Source: Methylotuvimicrobium alcaliphilum 20Z
Lineage (GTDB): Bacteria; Pseudomonadota; Gammaproteobacteria; Methylococcales; Methylomonadaceae
DNA length: 64,000 bases
Assembly (NCBI RefSeq): GCF_000968535.2
Contig: NC_016112.1
Span: 3,658,001 to 3,722,000 of the forward strand
Reading direction: 5' to 3'
Shown here: piece after piece, positions 18,438-27,939 of the stretch
Numbering within the stretch: the first letter of the stretch is position 1
How the letters are laid out: every line of letters starts with the position of its first letter
Notes under the pieces: model-generated
The model's input: only the letters and a program-made list of their open reading frames with translations
What the model was told of the DNA's origin: nothing
The model's database searches: none
Program-made: the position numbers and the translations under genes

Positions 18438-20228
18438 TCATATCAACAAGTCAGGCCGACCTGAATCCAGATCAATCAGCTTAACATCTGCATAACCGAT
18501 CTCAACCCCCAATACACTCAACAGTGCATCCAACACAGGCGCAACGGCCGCCAAAATGATACGAACTAAACCTGCGGCAATGCCTAAAGAGTTCAGATCG
18601 ACACCGGCAACGTTTACCAAGTTTTCGTCTTCGAGCGCATTGGCCAAGCTTTGTCCCACATTGCTATCGGCCCGTTGAATCTGCGGCAAGGTGCCGACTT
18701 CAAATTGCAAACTTTCCTCTATCGCATCGCTCAAATTTAGCGACAGGCTCAGCGGCACCTGAATATCTTCATAACTGGGGAACAATAATAACCTAACCAC
18801 TTTTAGGTTAAGCGTCACAAGAACATCGAGATCGACGCTGGCGATGCCTTTCTCGACGCCGATAGTCACGAGCGAGTTCGGACTCCCCGGGCCGGCGCAT
18901 TGAATGCTTTCCAGACAGGCGCGGCCTTGGGCAACCTCGACCGCTAAATTGATGAGCACATCGACATCGATCAAATCCGACGAGTCCAACAACGCCCCCA
19001 ACAGATTGAACAAACCGTTTAACAAGTCAGCCAACAAGCCTTCACCGATCAATCCGCCGACGACACTTTTGACTAACGAGCCCTGAGCCGTTAAGTCCAG
19101 TCTGACTTGCGCGGTTTTCGCCTCGGTGCGGCAATTGCCGTCTACGTCCATTCCAGGCGGGCCTATGGCGAGTTGCGGCAGCTCTATCACATATAGCACA
19201 GTGTTTAATGCAAGCCCTCCCGGCAATCCGAAATTCAAAGGCAGCGTCAGCGCGTTGTCACCATTGGCGACCAAGGCTGTCGTGGTAAGCAGATCGAGCA
19301 AATTAACCTCGACCGAAGCTGCCTGCTCCACATTCGGCGCGGTCACGGCCAAGACGTCCCCTAATGTCAGCTCGGCATTGGAAACGGCGGCACTCGCCAA
19401 GGTCTGCATTGCCGCGACTACCTCTAATGCCACGACATCGGAATCGTTCACCGCATTCGCGTAAATTTGCAGCAACTCGCCTACCGACAGCGGGGCTTTC
19501 AACAACTCATTGACGGTGCCGACGCCGGCCGCGGCTTGCACCAGACTCAGCAGAGAAATATTAGTATTCGCAATACCTTCATAAGAAACCGCACTGAGAT
19601 CGAGTGAAGATCCCAGAATCTCTCCGAGTAAGATATTGAGAACCGTCGATTTCTCGCTATCCAACGACAACAATCCGCTACCGACGGAAAACCCGGCCAA
19701 TGCCCGGCGTTCGGCGACCGCAGTCGCTTGCAAGGTGGCCTCTCGTCCTAGTATTCCGCCGGCGAATAGACTCGCCGGCACGGTATTGCCGGCGGTCACC
19801 CGCACCGCCGTCGACGTGGCCGGATTATCCATCATGAAATGCCTGACGCCGCCCTCGCCCAGCGAGATCGTACCCAGTAAAACTTCCAGCGTTCTGTCGC
19901 CGGCCACCGGATGATTATTGCGCGCCGCGCTGGCCTGCGCGGCCGCTTCCGCGGTCGATAAACTGCCGTCGCCGCACCAACCGGATTGCGAGGAGGCATC
20001 CAAGGCCGCCATATCGGCTACGGTCTGCAAGCGCCGCTGCTCCATCATCAAGCGCCCGGTATCGACTGCCAGCGCGGTAAACAAGATCGACAGCAGCAAT
20101 ACCATCGCACCCAGAATACCCAAGGCGCCTCGTTGTCGAGTGAGCGATCGTGCGCAGCGGCTGGGGCTTTCCCAAGGTTTGTTTAACGAATGCATGGCGT
20201 TACTGCTCAACTCTTGCTCCAACGGCAT
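18438..20228 (-). CDS. tadG: TadG-like Tad pilus protein
   Basis: Large pseudopilin-like membrane protein of the Tad locus. 596 residues: a basic N-terminus then one membrane helix (about 33-56) of the TadE/TadG type (RQRGALGILGAMVLLLSILF), the conserved follow-up DTGRLMMEQRRLQTVADMAALD, and a long Leu/Val-rich extracytoplasmic part with few charges. The ATG at 20228 has no ribosome site; the ATG at 20195 (MHSLNKPW) is an alternative. It is the last gene of the Tad cluster and convergent with the diguanylate cyclase. Confidence 0.85.
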   Translation of the reverse strand: MPLEQELSSNAMHSLNKPWESPSRCARSLTRQRGALGILGAMVLLLSILFTALAVDTGRLMMEQRRLQTVADMAALDASSQSGWCGDGSLSTAEAAAQASAARNNHPVAGDRTLEVLLGTISLGEGGVRHFMMDNPATSTAVRVTAGNTVPASLFAGGILGREATLQATAVAERRALAGFSVGSGLLSLDSEKSTVLNILLGEILGSSLDLSAVSYEGIANTNISLLSLVQAAAGVGTVNELLKAPLSVGELLQIYANAVNDSDVVALEVVAAMQTLASAAVSNAELTLGDVLAVTAPNVEQAASVEVNLLDLLTTTALVANGDNALTLPLNFGLPGGLALNTVLYVIELPQLAIGPPGMDVDGNCRTEAKTAQVRLDLTAQGSLVKSVVGGLIGEGLLADLLNGLFNLLGALLDSSDLIDVDVLINLAVEVAQGRACLESIQCAGPGSPNSLVTIGVEKGIASVDLDVLVTLNLKVVRLLLFPSYEDIQVPLSLSLNLSDAIEESLQFEVGTLPQIQRADSNVGQSLANALEDENLVNVAGVDLNSLGIAAGLVRIILAAVAPVLDALLSVLGVEIGYADVKLIDLDSGRPDLLI

Positions 20229-20411
20229 TCGCGCCGAATATTACTGTGAAAGTTCGTAGATTGGGACTCTTTATCTAAATTTTCGATATGAAAAACAATG
20301 TCGGTTCCGAGGAAGGTGCGGTTGCTCGCAAGACAGGTGTCTGGCGAGTAACCGGACCCGCCACCCTGAGCATTTTCATTATCCGGGGTGATGACAGCAT
20401 CTTCATGATCG

Positions 20412-20690
20412 TTAGTTCGAAGAACCGCTGCTTATGCCGTCTTGATTCATTTTGAAATACTCGGGAATTGTATGCGTGAAGCTTTCGACATAGCGCTTAT
20501 GAATCTCGTGCGCGACCGGCCCCGAAACCGTCTGCCGCGTCGAAGAAGCCACGCTTCCGCTCCGTTGCAGTTCCAGCCAGCGCCGGGTGTCCTCTCCGAG
20601 CGTACGCTCCTTCGGAGATTCGGCAAGCGCACTGCCGGCGTTAAACAAAAATATCAGCGACAAGCCCGCCGCGATCGAATTAATGGACAT
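20412..20690 (-). CDS. DUF3613 family secreted protein of the Tad locus
   Basis: Small protein (92 residues) with a signal peptide cleaved after SALA, followed by a conserved pattern LGEDTRRWLELQRSGS and HKRYVESFTHTIPEYF, which I recognise as DUF3613, a family typically located in Tad loci of beta- and gammaproteobacteria. Function unknown. The second of two tandem ATGs is chosen because it lies at a better distance from the AGGGGG ribosome site. Spacing to tadG is 183 bp. Confidence 0.8.
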   Translation of the reverse strand: MSINSIAAGLSLIFLFNAGSALAESPKERTLGEDTRRWLELQRSGSVASSTRQTVSGPVAHEIHKRYVESFTHTIPEYFKMNQDGISSGSSN

Positions 20691-20800
20691 CATTCCCCCT
20701 TTAATAATCTAAGTTTATCTCGGTCCCACCGCGCCAGCGTAGGAGTCCTAAAAATCGTAATTACCGCCTTGCCAGTAAATATTCAGTCCCCTTTTTTTAA

Positions 20801-21112
20801 GGCTATGTTCGCGTTAATAGTTGATACTTTTGAACTTAAAGCCAACATGAACCCCAAGGATTCAACTCTGAATAACTTTTTTTTCAATATCGCGCCAATG
20901 GCTGAAAGGAGGGTACGGTTGCTCGATTGACAGGTGTCGGCAGCAGGGATAGCTGCCGTCAAGCCTACATGGACGTATTCACGGCGTCCTGTCAAGCGAG
21001 TAATCGTACCCTCTTCCACGCTCAGTGTATTGGAAAGCAATCATTGACTATTTCCTAAGTGGTTTATTTAGTAGGAAAGAGAATCGTTTCAACTGCTAAC
21101 GCGAACATAGCC
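20801..21112. mobile_element. R-A MITE-like element with 8-bp duplication
   Basis: A 312-bp element with inverted ends: left GGCTATGTTCGCGTTAATAG, right end reading GGCTATGTTCGCGTTAGCAG on the other strand (16 identical bases, then a close match). It is flanked by TTTTTTAA at 20793-20800 and 21113-21120. The interior is a hairpin (GGGTACGGTTGCTCGATTGA pairs with the right-hand CGAGTAATCGTACCC) and holds the shared core TACATGGACGTATTCACGG. It has no transposase. The other copy is at 57168-57719. Confidence 0.85.
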
Positions 21113-21385
21113 TTTTTTAAGGGGGAGGCCATCAAGTACACCTGAATTACCGTTATTTGCCAACGGGATCTGAATACTTACCCTTGCTATCTTAGCTAAT
21201 GCGACCTCGATACCCTTTATTGTTACCTAACGCACCCGGCTTCGAAATCGCGACGAAGGCGTCGCTCCCACAAGGGGGCTTCACCGACACCGGGGCGGGT
21301 TATTCAATCCGCCCCATACATTCTATTTGCTTTGGCCACGGTCGAAACGTTTAGGACGGGGTTACAAACCCTGTCCTGCCAAGTC

Positions 21386-21420
21386 TCTTTCCTCTTTCAC
21401 CTTTCACCTTTCTTCTTTCA
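21386..21420 (-). repeat. Short heptamer array directly after tadD
   Basis: About five 7-bp units of the type TTTCCTC, TTTCACC and TTTCTTC. The array ends at the base before the tadD stop codon, so on the tadD sense strand purine-rich GAAAGRNG units follow the stop immediately. Confidence 0.85.
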
Positions 21421-22146
21421 TCACTCCCCTTCACCTTCCACGTCCAAAGACGCCTTAATTCCCTCGGCTTGCAGCTGCAACTGTGCAACCGTTTCCGCGT
21501 CCATGCGCAAATGCTCGGAAAAAACCCGTAACTCCTGCTCCTTGCCCATCATCGACAGCAGCAAGATCATGTTACTGGCGGCTAAACGATCGCCGCCATC
21601 GAGCTCCAGAACCGTCAAAAACTCTTCGCGAGCCGAATCGAAGCGGCCGCCCAGCAGCAAGGCATAACCTAAATCGTTGCGTACGCGTAAATCGACCGGC
21701 AATTCATCAGCGGCTTTTTGTAAATAATAAATAGCCTCATTAATACGTTGTTTTCTACCGGCGATCAGCCCTAGCCCGTGATAACCCCTGCCCGCCAAGC
21801 AACTTTTCAGTAACTTACGGTAAAACGTTTCGGCCTTGTCCGCGTGATCCGTCCTGCGCAAAATTTCCGCACGCAAGTAAGCAGCCTGCAACGAGGACGA
21901 GTGCGTTTCGTCCAAGTGCGCCAATGCCGCGTAAAGCTTTCCGCCATCCATGAGCTGGCGGATCAAATCGAGTTTGACGTTTTGCTCCGGTTTGGGATCG
22001 TCTCCGCAAGATCTCGCAAGAACCTGAGCCTGATCATTCCGATCCCTGTCGATACCGTCTTTGGGCGGCAACAGTCCGCAGCCGGTCATCACCGCTCCGA
22101 CAATACTCAGCAAGACGCCAACGCGCACACGTTCACCCGGCAACAT
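21421..22146 (-). CDS. tadD: TadD-like TPR lipoprotein
   Basis: Tetratricopeptide lipoprotein of the Tad machine, thought to help secretin or pilus assembly. 241 residues: signal peptide with lipobox-like VMTGC (Cys23), then TPR-like helices (AAYLRAEILRRTDHADKAETFY, VRNDLGYALLLGGRFDSAREEF). The start overlaps the tadC stop by 14 bp, so it is coupled. The stop is followed by a heptamer array. Confidence 0.85.
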   Translation of the reverse strand: MLPGERVRVGVLLSIVGAVMTGCGLLPPKDGIDRDRNDQAQVLARSCGDDPKPEQNVKLDLIRQLMDGGKLYAALAHLDETHSSSLQAAYLRAEILRRTDHADKAETFYRKLLKSCLAGRGYHGLGLIAGRKQRINEAIYYLQKAADELPVDLRVRNDLGYALLLGGRFDSAREEFLTVLELDGGDRLAASNMILLLSMMGKEQELRVFSEHLRMDAETVAQLQLQAEGIKASLDVEGEGE

Positions 22147-23065
22147 TCATCAACCCCCTCGCCAAAGCCAAAAATCCCGGCCCGGCCAGAAAAATCAGCA
22201 AGGCCGGAAAAAGAAAAATCATCATCACGATCGACATTTTAGCGGACAAGCGATTGACATATTCGCGCATCGCCGATTGTTGACGCTCTTCGATCAATTG
22301 CGCAAAGTTCGCCAACGACTCGCGGATATTACCGCCATAGCGCGTGACTTGTTTGATGATCGCGACTGTATCGCTCAACTCGTTCACCTCGAGCGGCGCG
22401 GCCATCTCGCTCAGAGCTTCGGCCCTATCGTGTCCGGCGTCGAAGCGCTGCAGCACACCAACTAATTCTTCTGAAAGATTGGGCATCAAAATCCGCCCTT
22501 CTTCGTGCATCACGCGTATGGTATGTTCGGTAGAAAGCCCCGCATCGAACAGCATGCGCAATAAATAAATCGCGGTAGGCATTTCCCGGGCCAACGCATT
22601 ACGGCGCGCGGCGGCGCGGTAGCGCAAGAGATAACGCGGCGCGAGAAAGCCCAACACAAAGGCGACGAACACCAACGCCATTTTTTGCGTCCCCGTCATA
22701 TCGCCATCAGCGGCGCCAAAAACCCCGCCGAGCAACGCCAAGGCAAAGGGTGTCAGCCAAGTTGCCGACCAAAACACCAGACGTTTGCGCGGCGCGTGCC
22801 AACCGGCCTGTTTCAAGAGCCGAGTCATTTCTTCCTGGTCCGATCCGACGAATATTTTGCCCAGCGTTTTACCGCCCATGCGTTCCGCCGACGCCAATAT
22901 CCAGCCTTCTTCGGGACTTCCCGAACGCACCCCGGTCTTGAGCAATTCATGGAACCGGCGCTGCGCCGCCGGCGAGGCGTTGCCGGAACGATTTGCCGTC
23001 CACAGCAGTAACACGCCCGCCAACGCCAGCAGCAAAGCCATCGACAGATACATCCACAATTCCAT
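22133..23065 (-). CDS. tadC: Tad pilus inner-membrane platform protein TadC
   Basis: T2SF-family platform protein. 310 residues: an N-terminal membrane helix, a cytoplasmic stretch, and the family domain with TAIYLLRMLFDAGLSTEHTI and SLANFAQLIEERQQSAMREY, then C-terminal membrane helices. Lies 12 bp after tadB and overlaps tadD. Together with TadB it forms the platform on which the CpaF ATPase acts. Confidence 0.92.
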   Translation of the reverse strand: MELWMYLSMALLLALAGVLLLWTANRSGNASPAAQRRFHELLKTGVRSGSPEEGWILASAERMGGKTLGKIFVGSDQEEMTRLLKQAGWHAPRKRLVFWSATWLTPFALALLGGVFGAADGDMTGTQKMALVFVAFVLGFLAPRYLLRYRAAARRNALAREMPTAIYLLRMLFDAGLSTEHTIRVMHEEGRILMPNLSEELVGVLQRFDAGHDRAEALSEMAAPLEVNELSDTVAIIKQVTRYGGNIRESLANFAQLIEERQQSAMREYVNRLSAKMSIVMMIFLFPALLIFLAGPGFLALARGLMNVAG

Positions 23066-23077
23066 AAACGACGATTC

Positions 23078-23980
23078 CTATATGCTTTTAATCATGCGCC
23101 ATAAGATAACGGCTCCGGCTATTTGCATGCCCGTCGCCACGATCAGCATGATTTTCCCGGACGGGTCCTGCCACATAGTTTCCAAATACTTCGGATTCAT
23201 GATCATGATATAGGCGGCCATGCCCGGCGGCATCAAACCCAGCACCCAGGCGGTTACCCGGGTTTCGCCGGTCAACGACCGCAACTCCCGCCGCACCGCC
23301 TCGCGTTCGTTGATCATGTTGGCCACGCTTTGCAGCAAATCCCGCACACTGCTGCCGTAACTACGATTGATCCTAATCGCCAAGGCCAGTAAATATAGCT
23401 CATCGATCCGATACAGATTGGCGGCTTCCTGAATCGCCTCGCCCAAATCGGCACCCAATTCGTTGGCGCGGAATATACGGCCGATAATGCTCTTGAGCGG
23501 ATCGGGCGTTTCCTCGGCGGCCAGCCGTAACGAGCCTTCCATGCTTCGGCCGGTGCCGAGCCCTCGAAGCACTTGATCGAGAAACAAAGGCAGTTGCATC
23601 AAGATCAACCGGATGCGTTTTTTTGCTTTATATACCAGCCACAGATAGACGACCGCCACAACAGCCAAGGGTACCGCCAAGCCGAACGCTAGACCTTTCG
23701 CTAAGCCTGTCAGGATAGCCATCAACAACAAACACAAGATACCCGAAACAAACTGCCGAGGCTTAACTTCCATTCCTGCTCGCCAAAACAGGCGATCAAG
23801 CCATGGCAAGCGCCGGCTTTCCTGGGGCAACAGCACTTTCGCCTCCATTCCGGAGGCTTCGGCCATGCGCCGCCCCACTTTCTCGACGAGAGCTTCCTTT
23901 TGACTACGCGAATAGATGAACAACGCACCGGCCAGCAATGCGACGGCCAGCGCGAAAATCATAATTTGCTGGCTAAGCAA
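23078..23980 (-). CDS. tadB: Tad pilus inner-membrane platform protein TadB (TTG start)
   Basis: T2SF-family platform protein of 300 residues with an N-terminal helix, two central helices and the conserved LFLDQVLRGLGTGRSMEGSL and RINRSYGSSVRDLLQSVANM segments. The TTG at 23980 is favoured as start because AAGGAG lies 7 nt before it; it overlaps the cpaF stop by 8 bp. An ATG at 23962 is the alternative. Confidence 0.92.
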   Translation of the reverse strand: MLSQQIMIFALAVALLAGALFIYSRSQKEALVEKVGRRMAEASGMEAKVLLPQESRRLPWLDRLFWRAGMEVKPRQFVSGILCLLLMAILTGLAKGLAFGLAVPLAVVAVVYLWLVYKAKKRIRLILMQLPLFLDQVLRGLGTGRSMEGSLRLAAEETPDPLKSIIGRIFRANELGADLGEAIQEAANLYRIDELYLLALAIRINRSYGSSVRDLLQSVANMINEREAVRRELRSLTGETRVTAWVLGLMPPGMAAYIMIMNPKYLETMWQDPSGKIMLIVATGMQIAGAVILWRMIKSI

Positions 23981-25259
23981 AATTTGCTCCTTCGCCGGAG
24001 TAAACCGCGCCGGAATCGGCTTCGAACTTCTGCCCGGAGGGGCGGCTGTTGATCACGGTAAAACACTTACGAAGCCGGTCGTAACCGAACAATTCGTTGA
24101 GCATGATCTGCCCGTCACGCAAATCCCCAACTTCGGTTATCGATGTGATGCGGCGCGTGCCGTCGGAAAAACGGGTAATTTGCACGATGATATCGATTGC
24201 GCAGGCAATCATTTGCCGAAGAATTTCTATCCCGCCTTGAAAATTCGCCAAGGCCGACAACATTTCCAGCCGGACCAGGGCATCCCTGGCGCTATTGGCA
24301 TGCACGGTGCTCATCGAACCGTCGTGCCCGGTATTCATCGCTTGCAGCACGTCCAATACCTCTTCGCCGCGAACCTCGCCCAGAATGATGCGATCGGGAC
24401 GCATCCGCAAGGCATTGCGCACCAAATCGCGCGCTTTAACTTCGCCCTCGCCTTCCACATTGGGCGGACGCGTTTCCAGGCGCACCACATGACTGTGGCC
24501 CAACTGCAATTCAGCGGCGTCCTCGATTGTGACTATCCTTTCATTGACATCGATGAAGCGGCTCAGAATATTCAATAGGGTCGTCTTACCGGTGCCGGTA
24601 CCGCCGCTGATCAAAATATTGCAACGGTAAGTCACCGCCTTGCGTAGCAATTCCAGCATCGCTTCATTGATCGAACCGTATACCAATAAATCCGAATCGC
24701 GTAACGGGTCTTTCCGAAACTTACGCACCGAAAGACAAGGGCCGTCTATCGCCAATGGCGGAATGATCGCATTGACCCGGCTGCCGTCGGGCAGGCGGGC
24801 GTCGACCATAGGGCTCGACTCGTCCAGACGACGCCCGAGCGGCGCGATGATTCGGCGAATGACGCGCAATACATGATCGTCGTCGATAAACCGCAAATCC
24901 GCCTTTTCAACTAGGCCATTACGCTCGAGAAAAATATTCTTCGCGCCATTGACCATAATATCGCTGATCTTGTCGTCGGCCAGCAACGACTCGAGCGGTC
25001 CGAACCCGGTTAGCTCGCTAATCATATCTTCGGTCAGGTCGTCGAGATCGTAACTGGTCACGGCAATTTGCCGTTGTCCGGCGTAACGCGACACATGATC
25101 GAAAACATATCCGCGAATTTGCTCGCGCGACCAATCATTAAGCGGCACGCCATCATCTTCGACGCAGTCGATCAAATAACGATGCAAACTGTATTTGAGA
25201 TCCTGATAGGTCTCGGTATGCTTTAAACTGTAGTCATTGAGAGGATACTTGAACGCCAT
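23973..25259 (-). CDS. cpaF: Tad pilus assembly/retraction ATPase CpaF/TadA
   Basis: Secretion ATPase (VirB11/GspE superfamily) that powers Flp pilus assembly. 428 residues; Walker A GGTGTGKTT at 219-227, Walker B-like RPDRIILGEVRGEE and the His-box HDGSMSTVHANSA. The N-terminal domain contains DKISDIMVNG, typical of CpaF. Lies 11 bp after cpaE and overlaps tadB. Confidence 0.95.
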   Translation of the reverse strand: MAFKYPLNDYSLKHTETYQDLKYSLHRYLIDCVEDDGVPLNDWSREQIRGYVFDHVSRYAGQRQIAVTSYDLDDLTEDMISELTGFGPLESLLADDKISDIMVNGAKNIFLERNGLVEKADLRFIDDDHVLRVIRRIIAPLGRRLDESSPMVDARLPDGSRVNAIIPPLAIDGPCLSVRKFRKDPLRDSDLLVYGSINEAMLELLRKAVTYRCNILISGGTGTGKTTLLNILSRFIDVNERIVTIEDAAELQLGHSHVVRLETRPPNVEGEGEVKARDLVRNALRMRPDRIILGEVRGEEVLDVLQAMNTGHDGSMSTVHANSARDALVRLEMLSALANFQGGIEILRQMIACAIDIIVQITRFSDGTRRITSITEVGDLRDGQIMLNELFGYDRLRKCFTVINSRPSGQKFEADSGAVYSGEGANFA

Positions 25260-25270
25260 TCCCGATACTC

Positions 25271-26491
25271 CTACCTAGTGCCAAACCACGCCAACACATT
25301 CTTGAAAAAACCCGTATCCTTGTCTGGCTTTCGCGCCTCGTCTGCCTTACCGCGACTGACGATTCTTTTCGCCAGTTTTTTTATCGCCAACGTGTAAGGG
25401 TCGCGAGGCGCGCATTTAAACAAACTATCCCCGGAATTCATCATCGCCAGGCGCGCCATTCCCGAAGGCGGCAAGGTAGCCTGCAAGGGCAAGCCAAAGC
25501 CTCGGGACAGACTCTCGGCATCGGGCGGCAATTGCGGCAAATAGCGGTCGACGACCAACTCGACCGAATCCATCGAGATTTTATGTTCGATCATTTTTTT
25601 CACCAACTGCATGTTTTGCTTACAGCTGGGAACGCTCTGTTCGACCACGACCAGCGTATTATCGGCATTGCTCAGCAACAGATATAGAAAATCCGACCGC
25701 GGCACTCCGCCCAGATTGATCACGATTCGAGGAAAATATCGGCGTAACATGCCGAGCAATACATAGATATCGGCCGAAGTAATCTCGCTCATCGCGCCTT
25801 GCTCCTCCGGTAAGGCCAACAAACTTAGCCCGCTTTCATGCTTGGCGAACGCGCTATCGATCAGCATCGAATCCAGCCGGCGCAGACTGCGCACCGCGTC
25901 GATGAAACTGTATGGCGAAGCGAGCCCGAGATAGGTCAAGGTATCTCCGGCCGGATTACCGAGATCGATCAACAAGGCATTGCGTTCGGTGCGCTCCCCC
26001 TGCATCGCCAAGGCCAGATGCAATGCGAGCATCGGCGTGTCGGAACCGGGCCGGGCGCTAACCAACGCCGTGATCGCGCCGACCGATTCGGTCGGGATAT
26101 TGGGGGCGGGCGCTCGACTTGCCAAGCGCTTGACCAAATTGATCACTTCACCGGGCCGGCTCAGGGTCAAAATGAAATCGCGCGCGCCTGAGCGCATTGC
26201 CGAAAGTATCAGTTCGTTATCGGCCTGTTCCGCCATTGCGATAACAGAGAGCATCGGTTTAAAAGCCACCAAGCCTTCTATTAGCGCCGCGTCCTGTCGG
26301 TGAGATTGAGCATGCAGCAACACGAACACGACCTGCGCCCCGGTCAAGTCGAGAATTTGACGCACACGCTCCAAGGATGGCGAATCGGCGACAACCACCT
26401 CTCCTTCGTCCTTGAAAACCGTATTCAGCCAGCGGATATGATCCTGATCGTTGGTAACGGCAATGAAACTTTGTTTGCGAATAGCAGCCAT
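25271..26491 (-). CDS. cpaE: Tad pilus localisation protein CpaE/TadZ, degenerate Walker A
   Basis: 406 residues: an N-terminal receiver-like domain (about 8-125) without obvious phosphorylation chemistry, then a MinD/ParA-like domain that in the family places the pilus machine at the pole. The expected Walker A (KGGxGKT/S) is replaced by SARPGSDTPML at 145-155: the glycine remains but neither lysine is present, so ATP hydrolysis is doubtful. The switch region LLIDLGNPAGD is recognisable. It lies 3 bp after cpaC and 11 bp before cpaF. Confidence 0.88.
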   Translation of the reverse strand: MAAIRKQSFIAVTNDQDHIRWLNTVFKDEGEVVVADSPSLERVRQILDLTGAQVVFVLLHAQSHRQDAALIEGLVAFKPMLSVIAMAEQADNELILSAMRSGARDFILTLSRPGEVINLVKRLASRAPAPNIPTESVGAITALVSARPGSDTPMLALHLALAMQGERTERNALLIDLGNPAGDTLTYLGLASPYSFIDAVRSLRRLDSMLIDSAFAKHESGLSLLALPEEQGAMSEITSADIYVLLGMLRRYFPRIVINLGGVPRSDFLYLLLSNADNTLVVVEQSVPSCKQNMQLVKKMIEHKISMDSVELVVDRYLPQLPPDAESLSRGFGLPLQATLPPSGMARLAMMNSGDSLFKCAPRDPYTLAIKKLAKRIVSRGKADEARKPDKDTGFFKNVLAWFGTR

Positions 26492-26494
26492 AGG

Positions 26495-27844
26495 TCAATC
26501 CGAAAATCCAGAGCGTACTGGTGTTTTAGTTTTAAATTCTCCGGTTTCCTTAAAAAACACCTCGAAGAAATTAGGATCGTATTTCCGGAAGCGTTCGCCC
26601 GGCATCGGCGGCAAATCGGCGCCCTTCGCGAGCGGCTGCACCACATGCGGAGTTACCACCATAATTAGCTCCCTATCGTTGCGATCAATATGTGTGGACC
26701 GAAAAAATGCGCCGAGAACCGGAATATCACCTAGCCATGGGAATTTATCGACGCTGCCGATGGTATTCTGGCTGACCAAGCCGCTGATCACGAAGCTCTC
26801 GCCGTCGCCCAACGAAATACTGGTATCGGTTCGGCGGACGCGCAAGGCCGGCACCGCGACGCCGCCGCTTTGAATAGCGGCGGTAAAATCCAGCTCACTG
26901 ACTTCGGGGGCGACTTTTAAAGCGATACGGTTTCGATCCAGCACAGTCGGCGTCAACGACACACGCACCCCAAACTCCTTGAATTCAATGGTATTACTGC
27001 CAGACTGAGCGCCACCTTGGGGAACGGGAATAGGAAATTCACCGCCCGCCAAAAAATTAGCGCTTTGCCCGCTCATCGCCATTAACGAGGGCTCGGCCAA
27101 TGTATAAGCGAAACCGTTGTTTTCGAGAACGGATACCACACCGAGTATGCCTTCGGTAGCATTCCCGTAGAGAAAATTGAAGGCCTGGGCATGCGGAAAA
27201 AAACCGCTGCTCAACAAAGATAAAGCGCCTTCGCCGGCGGATTGAACGCCGGTCATATTGCCCGGCGTGGATAAAGCCAGTGTCGTGTTGGCCGTGTTTT
27301 TACCGAGAAACAGGCCTGCGTTCTGCAAGCGTCTGCGGCTGACTTCGACGATCTTGATATCGATTTGCACCTGTGTCTCGAAATCCAGCACACTGGCGTC
27401 GATCGCTGCATCGCTTTTCGTATCCAGAGCCTGGCGCACTTGGGCGTGATCTTCCAATGAGCGGCTACCGCCCGATAAGCCAAGTTTATCGCCGGCCTCC
27501 CGCACTTGAAAATCGGCATTATCGAGCCGATTAACCGCGCGTTGCTTCAAATCGGCCGACGCCACGACCAACAATTCGACCTGCAGACTCGGTTGTTCGG
27601 CGTCATCACCGTACCACACCATTAAATCCGTTTTGCCGGGCTTTTTTCCCATCACCAACAACAGATTGCCATCGACTTGTAAATCGGCAATCTCGTCATT
27701 ACCGATAGCGGCTCGCTTGATCGCTCTATCGGAAGGCGCGCGCCACTGCTTGCCCACCTCGAGATCGATGCTCAGTTTAGCCGCAGCCGAAACGTCTCCT
27801 ATCGCCAAAAGCAGCACGGCTAGTATAACTTTCAATATATTCAT
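26495..27844 (-). CDS. cpaC: Tad pilus secretin CpaC/RcpA
   Basis: Outer-membrane secretin of the Flp pilus. 449 residues: signal peptide ending near VSAAA, a BON/pilus-secretin N domain (DLEVGKQWRAPSDRAIKRAAIGNDEIADL), then the secretin core (VQIDIKIVEVSRRRLQNAG, GGEFPIPVPQGG, VRRTDTSISLGDGESFVISGLV). It has 95 bp before it to cpaB and is followed at once by cpaE. Confidence 0.94.
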   Translation of the reverse strand: MNILKVILAVLLLAIGDVSAAAKLSIDLEVGKQWRAPSDRAIKRAAIGNDEIADLQVDGNLLLVMGKKPGKTDLMVWYGDDAEQPSLQVELLVVASADLKQRAVNRLDNADFQVREAGDKLGLSGGSRSLEDHAQVRQALDTKSDAAIDASVLDFETQVQIDIKIVEVSRRRLQNAGLFLGKNTANTTLALSTPGNMTGVQSAGEGALSLLSSGFFPHAQAFNFLYGNATEGILGVVSVLENNGFAYTLAEPSLMAMSGQSANFLAGGEFPIPVPQGGAQSGSNTIEFKEFGVRVSLTPTVLDRNRIALKVAPEVSELDFTAAIQSGGVAVPALRVRRTDTSISLGDGESFVISGLVSQNTIGSVDKFPWLGDIPVLGAFFRSTHIDRNDRELIMVVTPHVVQPLAKGADLPPMPGERFRKYDPNFFEVFFKETGEFKTKTPVRSGFSD

Positions 27845-27939
27845 TGGTATAAAGATAAACCGCTCTTTAAAATTTAGTTATTATTATTGATCAAGCGCGC
27901 CTAGGGTTGCGCATCGTATCCCTCGGTAACCATTTGAAT

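Larger units (their letters stand above)
20691..21420. repeat. Repeat island splitting tadD from the DUF3613 gene
   Basis: No gene in this stretch. It contains an R-A element (20801-21112) with an 8-bp duplication, an R-M fragment (about 21180-21224), half of an R-E palindrome (21241-21277), R-G (21292-21380: GGGGCGGGTTATTCAATCC and the GACGGGGTTACAAACCCTGTC stem) and a heptamer array (21386-21420). Confidence 0.85.
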
